Both the position numbers and the translations under genes were made by a program. DNA of 64,000 nucleotides, taken from assembly GCF_017161265.1 (NCBI RefSeq), contig NZ_CP031393.1:124001-188000 (forward strand), read 5' to 3'. Below are positions 24,394-32,558 of this stretch, in pieces. The stretch comes from Treponema medium. Lineage in GTDB: Bacteria > Spirochaetota > Spirochaetia > Treponematales > Treponemataceae. Positions within the stretch are counted from its first letter, which is position 1. Each line of letters starts with the position of its first letter. Under the pieces are notes generated by a model, which worked only from the letters and a program-made list of their open reading frames with translations, was not told the origin of the DNA and made no database searches.

Positions 24394-25473
24394 TTAACCG
24401 GCAAAGCAGGTACCGACATCCCATGCGGCACGAATCATCGGGTGGTCTTCCGGTACTTTTTTGACCTTATCGGCGACCTTATTGAGCGGTACGGCAGTAA
24501 TAACCCCCTGTTGCAGAGCTGTCATCACGCCGTACCGTTCCTCAGCAGCGAACTCGGCGGCAACGGCGCCAAAGCGCGTTGCCAATATACGGTCATAGCC
24601 GGAAGGAGTACCGCCACGCTGCAAATAGCCGAGCACCGTAACCCGCGCATCGGCGCCGGTAGCCGCTTCTATCTCCCCTGCGACCCGATACCCGATTGAA
24701 CCAACCATAGATTTGCGCGATTCCTTTAACGCTTTTTTGTTCATATCCTTTTCGCTAAACGATACGGCGCCTTCGGCAACTGCAATAACTGAAAAATGTT
24801 TGCCTTTTTTACGGCGTTCCAGTAAGTGTTCGGCTATTGCTTCAATCCGATAGGGGATTTCGGGGATGATAATGACATCACTGCCGCCGGCAATACCCGC
24901 GTAGAGCGCAAGCCACCCCGCCTTATGCCCCATAATTTCTATCACCATAATACGGTTATGGCTTGCCGCCGTCGTATGCAGCCGATCGATCGCATCCGTT
25001 GCAATATCAAGCGCGGTGTGGAAGCCGAAGCTCATATCATTATGCACAATATCGTTGTCGATGGTTTTCGGAATACCGATGATGTTTAAACCTTCGTTTA
25101 CGAGCATATCGGCAGTAGTCTGCGACCCGTTGCCGCCGAGGACGGCAAGACAGTCTAACCGTAAGTCTTTGTAATTTTTTTTGATACAATCCACCGCCCC
25201 GCTGCCGTCCGCATTACGCCAGCCGCGGTCTTTAAACGGTTTTTCACGGGAAGCCCCCAAAATAGTCCCCCCGCGCGCGAGGATGCCGGAAAGATCTTGC
25301 TCAGTCAATATATGGTACTTATTTTCGATGAGGCCGCGGTATCCTTGCTCAATACCGACCACTTCCATTCCGTAACGGTTCATCGCTGTCCGAGCTAAAG
25401 CTCTGATAGCGGCGTTCAAGCCGGGAGCATCGCCCCCCGATGTTAAAATGCCGAGGCGTTTATGTGCAGTCAT
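24394..25473 (-). CDS. pfkA: 6-phosphofructokinase (group III type)
   Basis: Glycolytic phosphorylation of fructose 6-phosphate. Motifs: GILTSGGDAPGLNAAIRA, GGTILGASREKPF, AVLGGNGSQTTADML, GIPKTIDNDIVHNDMSFGF and GYLQRGGTPSGYDR. The Lys in PKTIDND is the residue linked to pyrophosphate use, while the Gly in GGNGS is the ATP-type residue. This mixed signature is typical of group III enzymes, so the phosphoryl donor is undecided. There is no SD; -10 TATTCT ends 6 nt before the ATG with TTGCGT 17 bp further up, so the mRNA is probably leaderless. Confidence 0.93.
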   Translation of the reverse strand: MTAHKRLGILTSGGDAPGLNAAIRALARTAMNRYGMEVVGIEQGYRGLIENKYHILTEQDLSGILARGGTILGASREKPFKDRGWRNADGSGAVDCIKKNYKDLRLDCLAVLGGNGSQTTADMLVNEGLNIIGIPKTIDNDIVHNDMSFGFHTALDIATDAIDRLHTTAASHNRIMVIEIMGHKAGWLALYAGIAGGSDVIIIPEIPYRIEAIAEHLLERRKKGKHFSVIAVAEGAVSFSEKDMNKKALKESRKSMVGSIGYRVAGEIEAATGADARVTVLGYLQRGGTPSGYDRILATRFGAVAAEFAAEERYGVMTALQQGVITAVPLNKVADKVKKVPEDHPMIRAAWDVGTCFAG

Positions 25474-25479
25474 GTTAAA

Positions 25480-25508
25480 AGAATACCCTGCTTTTTACAC
25501 TTACGCAA
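25480..25508 (-). promoter_or_regulatory. Promoter of pfk (leaderless arrangement)
   Basis: On the minus strand, TTGCGT (25503-25508) and TATTCT (25480-25485), 17-bp spacer. Six nt separate the -10 box from the start codon. Confidence 0.65.
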
Positions 25509-25520
25509 GCGGAAATTATC

Positions 25521-25597
25521 AGGGCAACCGCATCAGATTGTTTTTTAACAGCCCCGCAGAATAATTGGGACTGCTCAACCTTTCCTTTTGAAAACAG
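25521..25597 (-). repeat. Truncated R-family element upstream of hisS
   Basis: Reads GGCAACCGCATCAGA, then CCCCGCAGAATAATTGGGAC and CTTTCCTTTTGAAAACA. In reverse this matches the right end of R1/R2 (TTTTCAAAAGGAGAGGTTGA, TCAATTATTCTGCGGG, TCTGATGCG) with several differences. The left part is missing. Confidence 0.65.
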
Positions 25598-25625
25598 GCG
25601 GTGTGGAATTACACTGGTAACAGGT

Positions 25626-27023
25626 ATGAAAATTCGCTATACTAAAAAAATGAGTGAATTGATACAACCGAAAGTTCTTAAAGGATTTAGAGATTTTTTG
25701 CCGCGCGATGAAATACGGCGGGCTCTTTTAATTGAAACCGTTACCAATGTATTCAGAAATGCAGGGTTCGTGCCCATCGACACCCCCGCTTTGGAATATT
25801 CCGAAGTACTGTTGCGCAAAAGCAACGGGGAAACCGAAAAGCAAGTATTCCGTTTTAACGATAACGGCGGACGCGACATTGCGCTCCGTTTTGATTTGAC
25901 CGTTCCCTTTGCCCGCTTTATTGCGGAGCACTACAGCGAATTATACTTTCCATTTAAGCGGTATCATATTGCAAAAGTCTGGCGCGGCGAAAAACCGCAG
26001 GCGGGGCGTTACCGCGAATTTATTCAATGCGATTTTGACAGCGTCGGTTCGGACTGTGCCTATACCGATTTTGAAATCCTGAAAGTTATGTATAACGCCC
26101 TCAAAGCGCTCGGCGTTACAAACTTCCGTATTCATATTTCGCACCGCGGCATATTCAACCGGTTTTTGGACAGGCTGGAGCTAAAGGATAAAAGCGAAGA
26201 CATCCTCCGCATTGTCGATAAATTAGCAAAAATCGGCAAAGAAGCAGTAATCGAACAACTCGCGGAAATTGCCGGAGCTGAAAAGGCTGAAAAAATTGTG
26301 CAATACAGCAACGGCCTTTCGGCAGGCGCCGATTTTGAAACAATCCTTGCGCACATAGAAACACTTGCGGGAGGCGCCGCCCCCGATACCGGCCGCTTAC
26401 GGGACGTATATCAGCTCCTATGCGATGCAGGTATCGCGGACAGCTTCATACTCGACCCCTCCATTACACGCGGCCTTGATTATTACACCGGCATTGTGTA
26501 CGAAACCTTTTTAACCGACCTTCCGCAGCTCGGCTCGGTTTGTTCCGGCGGCCGCTACGACAATTTAACAGGGCTCTATATGAAGGATACGGTGAGCGGG
26601 GTCGGCGCTTCGATCGGACTTGACCGCCTTCTCGCAGGATTGGAACAACTCGGTATCGGCTCAAAAGAGGCCGGTTTTATCGATGCAATCGTATTTTACG
26701 AGAAAGGTAACTCCATTCGCCGGAACAACGCAGCGGCGACTTATCTGGAACAATGCGGCTGCCGCGTAGAAGTCTTCCCCGAATCTAAGAAGATACAGCA
26801 GCAGTACGGCTATGCCGAAAAGAAAGGCATAGACTGGGGGCTTTTTATCGAGCCGCTGCCGGAAAGTTCCGATAATACCAGCGAACCGAGCGGTGACTCC
26901 GCCTCTCCGGTATCGCAGAACTGCGCCGAAATGTCGGTGCGCCTAAAACACCTGCCGAGCCGGACGGAAACCAATCTGTTATTAAAAGATGTTCCGGCAT
27001 CTTTGAAAGGCGATAAAAAATGA
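25626..27023 (+). CDS. hisS: Histidyl-tRNA synthetase
   Basis: Class II synthetase for tRNA-His. Motifs: VLKGFRDFLPRDE, the HisA-type LRFDLTVPFARF, motif 2 KVWRGEKPQAGRYREFIQCDFD, and SITRGLDYYTGIVYETF with CSGGRYDNL. The C-terminal anticodon-binding domain is followed by a Ser-rich insert (PESSDNTSEPSGDSASPVSQ). ATG 25626 is the longest start, but ATG 25650 (MSELIQPKVLKGF) fits the family better and lies 6 nt after TATACT (25638-25643), suggesting a leaderless mRNA; that box has only a weak -35. The stop overlaps cmk-rpsA (ATGA). Confidence 0.95.
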   Translation: MKIRYTKKMSELIQPKVLKGFRDFLPRDEIRRALLIETVTNVFRNAGFVPIDTPALEYSEVLLRKSNGETEKQVFRFNDNGGRDIALRFDLTVPFARFIAEHYSELYFPFKRYHIAKVWRGEKPQAGRYREFIQCDFDSVGSDCAYTDFEILKVMYNALKALGVTNFRIHISHRGIFNRFLDRLELKDKSEDILRIVDKLAKIGKEAVIEQLAEIAGAEKAEKIVQYSNGLSAGADFETILAHIETLAGGAAPDTGRLRDVYQLLCDAGIADSFILDPSITRGLDYYTGIVYETFLTDLPQLGSVCSGGRYDNLTGLYMKDTVSGVGASIGLDRLLAGLEQLGIGSKEAGFIDAIVFYEKGNSIRRNNAAATYLEQCGCRVEVFPESKKIQQQYGYAEKKGIDWGLFIEPLPESSDNTSEPSGDSASPVSQNCAEMSVRLKHLPSRTETNLLLKDVPASLKGDKK

Positions 27024-29425
27024 TTATTGCGATAGACGGCCCGGCAGGTTCGGGCAAAAGCACTGTTGCAAAGCTGATCGCGGCGGATTTTGGCTTTACC
27101 TTTATGAACACCGGCAGCTTTTACCGTGCGCTCACCCTCGCAGTTCTGCGGTCATTAGGCGGGGATGAAAGCGGCGCCGGCGCAGCAAAACCGGATTTGG
27201 AAAACGAAGCAAAGTGGACGGATTTTGCAAAAACCGTATCGCTTGAATATAAGCGGGATGGAATGTATTTAGACGGCCACTGCATAGAAGCATATCTCCG
27301 CAGCGATGCTGTGGAATCGGTTGTTGCAGCCCTCTCTGCGATTGTTCCTATTCGGCATCTTATCAATAAAAAAATCCGTACCGCTGCGGCAAAACTGAAT
27401 ATTGTTTGCGAGGGCAGGGACATGACCACCGTGGTATTCCCCGATGCCAAATGTAAGATCTACCTTGACGCTTCCGCTGAGGCACGCGCACGGCGCCGCT
27501 TTGAGCAAGGCACCAGCAATCTCTCGGAAGCCGAAATACTGAAGAGCATTGAAGAACGGGATACTATCGACCGGAATAAAAAAGAAGGTAGCCTAAAAAT
27601 TGCCAAAGATGCTTTCTATTTAGATACATCGGACTTGACCATAATGCAGGTTTGTGAGAAAATAAAAGACAAAATACACGATAAAGGGTTATTTATGGAA
27701 CAAAAGGAAGTGGCAATGGATGCGATTACAAATTCCGATCAGAGCATCCAAACACAATTACCAGAGGAGTATTTAAATTTTGAATCTCCTGAAGTCGGAA
27801 CATTAAAAGAAGGCCGTATTATTGCGATAACCGATGATTCGGTTTTTATTGACGTAGGCGGTAAATCGGAAGGGCGTGTTGCACGCGAAGAGTTTACCGA
27901 AGAGCCTCAGATCGGCGATACTGTACAGGTATACATTGAAAAGACCGAAGCAACTGACGGTAAGCTGATTATTTCCAAGGAAAAAGCAGACCGTAACATT
28001 TTACGCAAAGAGTTGCAGAATGCATATCGGAATAAAACTCCGGTAACAGGTGTCATCAAAAAGCTTGTAAACAAAAGTGGATATGATGTTGATCTCGGTG
28101 CAAACATGATTGCATTCTTACCTATCAGTCAAGCGGCCGCCCAGAAAGTGGATAAACCTGAATCCCTGTTAGGCGAAAAGGGAACTTTCTATATTGAAAA
28201 GATGGTCTTTGACCGCAAGGGAAACAGAGACAATATTGTAGTTAATAGAAGAAAATATCTTGAAGATACGCTTGAAAAGAATCGCGAAGCATTTTTTGAA
28301 AATACGAACATCGGTGACGTTGTAAAAGGTACCGTAAAAAGCTTTACCAGCTTTGGGGCATTTATCGACCTCGGCGGCTTTGACGGCTTGTTGCATATCA
28401 ATGATATGAGCTGGGGACATGTTACCCGTCCGAAGGATTTTGTTAAAAAAGGTCAAGAAATCGATTTAAAAGTTATCAGACTTGACCCTGCAGAAAAGCG
28501 CATCAATCTTTCATTAAAGCATTTCACCCCTGATCCGTGGCTTGAATTTGAAGACAAATTCCAAGTAAACGATATCGTAAAAGGTCATGTCACAAAGATT
28601 ACCGACTTCGGCGCCTTTGTAGAATTGTCGGAAGGGATTGAAGGTCTTGTACACATCAGCGAATTCAGCTGGGTAAAAAAGGTGAGCAAACCGAGCGATA
28701 TGGTCAAAATCGGCGATGAAGTCGAATGTATGATCCTCGGCTATGATATTCAGGCAGGGCGTGTTTCGCTCGGCTTAAAACAAGTAACGGCAAATCCGTG
28801 GGATAATATCGACGAACGCTATCCCGTCGGCACCCGTTTAACCCGCAAAGTGGTTAAATTGACCAACGCAGGTGCATTTATCGAACTTGAAGAAGGAATC
28901 GACGGCTTCTTGCATGTTGACGATCTTTCGTGGACAAAACGGGTACGCCATCCGAATAGCGAACTTGAAGCAGGTCAAGACCTTGAAGTAATTGTTATCG
29001 AATGCAATCCGGCCGAACACCGAGTTCGCCTCGGCGTAAAGCAATTAAGCGATGATCCATGGAAGACTTTTGCAGAAACATATAAACCCGGTTCTACCGT
29101 CGAAGGCGAAGTTACTTCGGTAACGGACTTTGGCATATTCGTAAAAGTACCCGGTGATATCGAAGGTCTTATTCACAAGCAAAATCTCGTAGAAAACCGC
29201 GAAGATAATCCCGATGAAGTGTTAAAGAAATATGCTGTCGGCGATAAAGTAAAGGCAGCTGTCCTTGATGTCAATGTTAAGGATAAGAAAACGGCTTTTT
29301 CAATTCGCGACTATAAGAAACGCCTTCAACAGGAAGAACTTTCCCGCTATATGTCTACCAAACAAGAAGACGATGAGGGAGCCTTTACGTTGGGCGATCT
29401 TATGAAGAATAAAGCCTCGGAATAG
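27020..29425 (+). CDS. Cytidylate kinase-ribosomal protein S1 fusion
   Basis: An 801-residue fusion also known from T. pallidum. Residues 1-220 form CMP/dCMP kinase (P-loop IDGPAGSGKSTVAKLIA, FMNTGSFYRALTLAV, CEGRDMTTVVFPDAK). After a linker starting MEQKEVAMDAI near 226 come six S1 RNA-binding domains (about 250-765; for example VVKGTVKSFTSFGAFIDLGG, IVKGHVTKITDFGAFVELSE, VEGEVTSVTDFGIFVKVPGD). S1 brings mRNA to the 30S subunit. The internal ATG at about 27695 could let S1 be made alone. ATG 27020 overlaps the hisS stop by 4 nt, so the two are coupled. Confidence 0.94.
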   Translation: MIIAIDGPAGSGKSTVAKLIAADFGFTFMNTGSFYRALTLAVLRSLGGDESGAGAAKPDLENEAKWTDFAKTVSLEYKRDGMYLDGHCIEAYLRSDAVESVVAALSAIVPIRHLINKKIRTAAAKLNIVCEGRDMTTVVFPDAKCKIYLDASAEARARRRFEQGTSNLSEAEILKSIEERDTIDRNKKEGSLKIAKDAFYLDTSDLTIMQVCEKIKDKIHDKGLFMEQKEVAMDAITNSDQSIQTQLPEEYLNFESPEVGTLKEGRIIAITDDSVFIDVGGKSEGRVAREEFTEEPQIGDTVQVYIEKTEATDGKLIISKEKADRNILRKELQNAYRNKTPVTGVIKKLVNKSGYDVDLGANMIAFLPISQAAAQKVDKPESLLGEKGTFYIEKMVFDRKGNRDNIVVNRRKYLEDTLEKNREAFFENTNIGDVVKGTVKSFTSFGAFIDLGGFDGLLHINDMSWGHVTRPKDFVKKGQEIDLKVIRLDPAEKRINLSLKHFTPDPWLEFEDKFQVNDIVKGHVTKITDFGAFVELSEGIEGLVHISEFSWVKKVSKPSDMVKIGDEVECMILGYDIQAGRVSLGLKQVTANPWDNIDERYPVGTRLTRKVVKLTNAGAFIELEEGIDGFLHVDDLSWTKRVRHPNSELEAGQDLEVIVIECNPAEHRVRLGVKQLSDDPWKTFAETYKPGSTVEGEVTSVTDFGIFVKVPGDIEGLIHKQNLVENREDNPDEVLKKYAVGDKVKAAVLDVNVKDKKTAFSIRDYKKRLQQEELSRYMSTKQEDDEGAFTLGDLMKNKASE

Positions 29426-29445
29426 TTTTGCTGTGAGAGCAGCGT

Positions 29446-30930
29446 ATGTATATTTTAGGTCATATTTTACCCGAAAGAATAGCTGCTCTCATCAATACAC
29501 CCTTGTTCACCCGTGGAGCTTCGGCTTCGGGGGATACATTACTCGAAATGATTCTCCGTTCGGGTATGCAAGCAGTGGACAGTACCGCTGCTTCTCTTTT
29601 TTTAGCGGATGAAACGTTACAAAAAGCTCAAACGGTTGCGTATATATGTGATGATACTTTTTATCGCTTTGACGCAAAAAAAGAATTACCGGCAGCAGCA
29701 GCATGGGTCTTACGACAAAACGAACCGTTAAGAATGAATGCTCCCGATACGGAAAGCCGCTTTACTTCCAACGGTATGGACGGAACTCCTTATTCGACAT
29801 CGGGCTTTATCGCAGTACCGTTGTGTATAGAGGATAACCGTATCGGTGTCCTTGAAGCAGTAAATAAAAGAGACGGAGGGAATTTTTCAGAGTCCGACCT
29901 TTCGTTATTGAGCCTTGTAGCGGGGTATGCCGCACCGGTTTATCGTACTTCGTATGCATACGGATTCTATGCGGATGCTATAAAACACAGGGAGCAACGA
30001 ACAGAATATATAACGAAAGAAACGCCTTTTATAGCGTCCAGTCCGGTAATGCGGGAGAAATTTGAGCTCTGTAAGCAGCTTGCATCCTCCGATATACCGG
30101 TACTCATTATAGGTGAAAATGGAGTAGGAAAAGCATCAGTTGCGAAACAGCTGCATATTCACAGCCGCCATGCGAATCATCCCTTTATTCGTGTGAATTG
30201 CACTGAACCGGCAGAGCAGCTGCTTGCGCATCGCTTATTCGGCGGTACTGCGGATGATGCCGCCATTACCGATATCTCTGATGAAAGCTGTTTTAAACAA
30301 GCTGAAGGCGGTACTTTGTTCCTTGATGAGGCGGCGGCCATTCCGCTTTCACTCCAGAAGGGGCTTTTAAACAGGATTTTGCAGCTTGAACAAAGCGGCG
30401 GAAACATACGGTTAATAGCCTCAACCTCCCGCGATATCGAGCAGTTAACCCGCGAAGGAGACTTCCTATCGGAGCTATACGGCAAGTTAAATGTACTGCC
30501 GCTGTATATACCGCCGCTGCGGCAGCGCAAAGAAGATATTGGCGCACTTGCACAGTTTTTTCTGCGTCAGGCAGCACAGGAAATGCGGAAACCGTTTACC
30601 GGTTTTTCGGCAGATGCTCAAGAGGCGTTACAACAAGCGGAATGGAAGGAAAATATACGGGAGCTAAAAAACAGTGTGGAATACGGATGCTTAAACGGAT
30701 CTCCGCCGCTCATTACCGCTGAATATTTATTTCCTCGATCCGCTGCGGCGATGTTGACCGGCGAGATTGACGGTCTTAAATCCGCAACGGACGTATTTAA
30801 ACGGACATATATCCGAACAGTACTGGAGAAAACCGGCGGAAATCAAACAACGGCGGCTTCAATACTTAAAATTCAAAGAACATATCTTTCACGGTTGATG
30901 AAAGAACTAAACATAAAGGAGAACCTCTAA
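29446..30930 (+). CDS. GAF-AAA+-Fis regulator lacking the sigma-54 contact loop
   Basis: A bacterial enhancer-binding-like regulator (494 residues): a GAF domain (about 30-170, GFIAVPLCIEDNRIGVLEAV), an AAA+ domain (about 195-420, P-loop IIGENGVGKASVAKQLH, Walker B GGTLFLDEAA) and a Fis-type HTH at the C-terminus (GGNQTTAASILKIQRTYLSR). The GAFTGA loop that contacts sigma-54 is missing: where it should be the protein reads FGGTADDAAITDISDESC. The usual Arg in the RLNV block is Lys (GKLNV). It probably acts without activating sigma-54, or as a repressor or anti-activator. No SD was seen at ATG 29446. It follows cmk-rpsA by 20 nt. Confidence 0.85.
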   Translation: MYILGHILPERIAALINTPLFTRGASASGDTLLEMILRSGMQAVDSTAASLFLADETLQKAQTVAYICDDTFYRFDAKKELPAAAAWVLRQNEPLRMNAPDTESRFTSNGMDGTPYSTSGFIAVPLCIEDNRIGVLEAVNKRDGGNFSESDLSLLSLVAGYAAPVYRTSYAYGFYADAIKHREQRTEYITKETPFIASSPVMREKFELCKQLASSDIPVLIIGENGVGKASVAKQLHIHSRHANHPFIRVNCTEPAEQLLAHRLFGGTADDAAITDISDESCFKQAEGGTLFLDEAAAIPLSLQKGLLNRILQLEQSGGNIRLIASTSRDIEQLTREGDFLSELYGKLNVLPLYIPPLRQRKEDIGALAQFFLRQAAQEMRKPFTGFSADAQEALQQAEWKENIRELKNSVEYGCLNGSPPLITAEYLFPRSAAAMLTGEIDGLKSATDVFKRTYIRTVLEKTGGNQTTAASILKIQRTYLSRLMKELNIKENL

Positions 30931-30953
30931 AAACTTCAGTTTTTTAGAGGTTT
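30922..30953 (+). terminator. Terminator of the hisS-cmk-rpsA-regulator run
   Basis: ACCTCTAAAAAC and GTTTTTTAGAGGT pair over TTCA, overlapping the gene's last codons. It is a member of the CTAAAAACTTCAGTTTTTTAG hairpin family also present near 38247, 51841, 53634, 57871 and 59450. Confidence 0.7.
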
Positions 30954-30974
30954 ACCTTAGATTTATTTTGCGAT

Positions 30975-31017
30975 GTTTCAATTTAAGTCATTACAGTAAA
31001 AAGACTTAAATTGAAAC
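30975..31017 (+). repeat. 15-bp perfect inverted repeat
   Basis: GTTTCAATTTAAGTC (30975-30989) and GACTTAAATTGAAAC (31003-31017) with a 13-nt loop. It is the middle one of three consecutive stem-loops in this spacer. Confidence 0.7.
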
Positions 31018-31025
31018 TCGTCGGG

Positions 31026-31061
31026 CATCTCTAAAAATCTAACCAAGTTTTTAGAGATGCC
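31026..31061 (+). repeat. Third stem-loop of the spacer
   Basis: GCATCTCTAAAAA and TTTTTAGAGATGC pair over about 10 nt. It lies about 25 bp upstream of the TPR gene and might affect its transcription or translation. Confidence 0.6.
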
Positions 31062-31084
31062 CAAAGGATTAACGGGAGACATAT

Positions 31085-31756
31085 ATGGCAGAACAAAATG
31101 ATCAGACGCTTTCTTTTTCAGAACGCTGTGGGCAGTTTTTAACTCAGAATCGGAAACCGATCGTCATTATACTGGGAGTAATTTGTGCTGTTGTCGCAAT
31201 CACTTTGATTGCATCATCGCTCACTACACGTGCAGCAAAAAAAGCTTCTATAGAAACGGAGACAATGATCTCCGAATGGACGGATTTACGAAATAAAAAT
31301 GCCGAAGATATGACGGCTGAGGAAGATGCACTTGTCGAGAAACTTGAAAAGCAAGCTGCAGCAAACGGCCGTACATACTCTGCATTTAGAGCCTATACAA
31401 CGCTCGGAGAAATCTATGTACTCCGGAAAGATTGGGAAAAAGCGCTCACCTTTTACCAAAAAGCAGGAGAGGCGCAGCCAAAATCTTACACTGCCGGTAT
31501 TGCTTATTTTAATGCGGCAGCCTGTGCCGATGAATTACAGCAACACGATAAAGCGTTGGAACTGTATACCTTGTCAGCAACATCAGACGACTTTCCGCTG
31601 AAGCCCCGAGCATTGTTTAACATCGGACGGCTTGAAGAAAGCCTTGCTCATCCGGATAAAGCGATTGAAGCATATACAAAACTTACGGAGTCATACCCCG
31701 ATAATGATTGGACACTGCTTGCAAAATCGCGGATTATCGCGCTTTCGATCAATTAG
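31085..31756 (+). CDS. Membrane-anchored TPR protein
   Basis: A 223-residue protein with one N-terminal transmembrane helix (about residues 25-48, PIVIILGVICAVVAITLIAS) and a periplasmic TPR region (about 100-220: YTTLGEIYVLRKDWEKALTF, AAACADELQQHDKALELYTL, ALFNIGRLEESLAHPDKAIE). The layout is like YfgM, which works with the Sec machinery and chaperones. The partner is unknown. GGGAG lies upstream of ATG 31085. A lipoprotein gene follows after 22 nt and may be cotranscribed. Confidence 0.8.
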   Translation: MAEQNDQTLSFSERCGQFLTQNRKPIVIILGVICAVVAITLIASSLTTRAAKKASIETETMISEWTDLRNKNAEDMTAEEDALVEKLEKQAAANGRTYSAFRAYTTLGEIYVLRKDWEKALTFYQKAGEAQPKSYTAGIAYFNAAACADELQQHDKALELYTLSATSDDFPLKPRALFNIGRLEESLAHPDKAIEAYTKLTESYPDNDWTLLAKSRIIALSIN

Positions 31757-31778
31757 CGGGAAAATAGTATAAGGGTCT

Positions 31779-32489
31779 ATGCAGCTGTTTCAGATTCGCT
31801 ATAGGAAATATATCTTCTGTTTCTGCTTTCTCAGTACTATACTCCTTACCGCTTGCGGCATTCAAAGCTTTATCTATCTTGAAAAGCCGGAACGTTCAGG
31901 GCATGATCCCAGTAATCTTGAAGATTTAAGTCAGCGGTACTGTGAATTCAATACCGCAGACACTGCAAATGCAACACAAGCAGCAGGCTATATTAAAGGA
32001 ACTGAAATTTACTACCGCATCTATGAACGGGAGAATGACTGTAAAAATGATAAGAGTATAATCGACGACTATAATGCTAAACACCCGTTCGCAGCAGCAA
32101 AGTATTTGGAAGAAACCAAAAAATACTATCGCTTAGAGACGAATCAGATATTAACGCGCCCGTTGATTGGCACACATTCTGCAGATGTTACTGTCCGCTT
32201 CCGCTTACAGGACTACGGTTCACCTGCTATCGATCCGGCACAGCTTACCATAAATGGGGTTTCACGAGGGATTCCGCGAAGAGACGGCAGGATTCAGAAT
32301 AATAACAAAATCTTTAATAAAGACAATATCGCCATAGGCGATGACGACGTGCAGGCGGCCAGCTCGAGCGGAACGGAAGCATACTGGTACGTGCGTTTTT
32401 ATGCCGTCAGCTACGGATACACATCAACATTTAGTACGCTCCACAGTCCATTGGAAGACATCGGATATATTTTAATAGAGAAAAATTAG
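31779..32489 (+). CDS. Putative lipoprotein, function unknown
   Basis: The 236-residue product has a signal peptide (YIFCFCFLSTILLTACG) with lipobox L-T-A-C, Cys26. Not recognised beyond that. The mature part has YIKGTEIYYRIYER, RFRLQDYGSPAIDPAQLTIN and a C-terminal AYWYVRFYAVSYGY, suggesting a beta-rich domain. AAGGG before ATG 31779 serves as SD. It lies between the TPR protein and a chemoreceptor, in the same direction. Confidence 0.7.
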   Translation: MQLFQIRYRKYIFCFCFLSTILLTACGIQSFIYLEKPERSGHDPSNLEDLSQRYCEFNTADTANATQAAGYIKGTEIYYRIYERENDCKNDKSIIDDYNAKHPFAAAKYLEETKKYYRLETNQILTRPLIGTHSADVTVRFRLQDYGSPAIDPAQLTINGVSRGIPRRDGRIQNNNKIFNKDNIAIGDDDVQAASSSGTEAYWYVRFYAVSYGYTSTFSTLHSPLEDIGYILIEKN

Positions 32490-32558
32490 TGAAACACTCA
32501 ATGAGCGGCTCTATTTTAACGATATATAAAGTATAACATTGAAGTAGAAGGGGTAATT

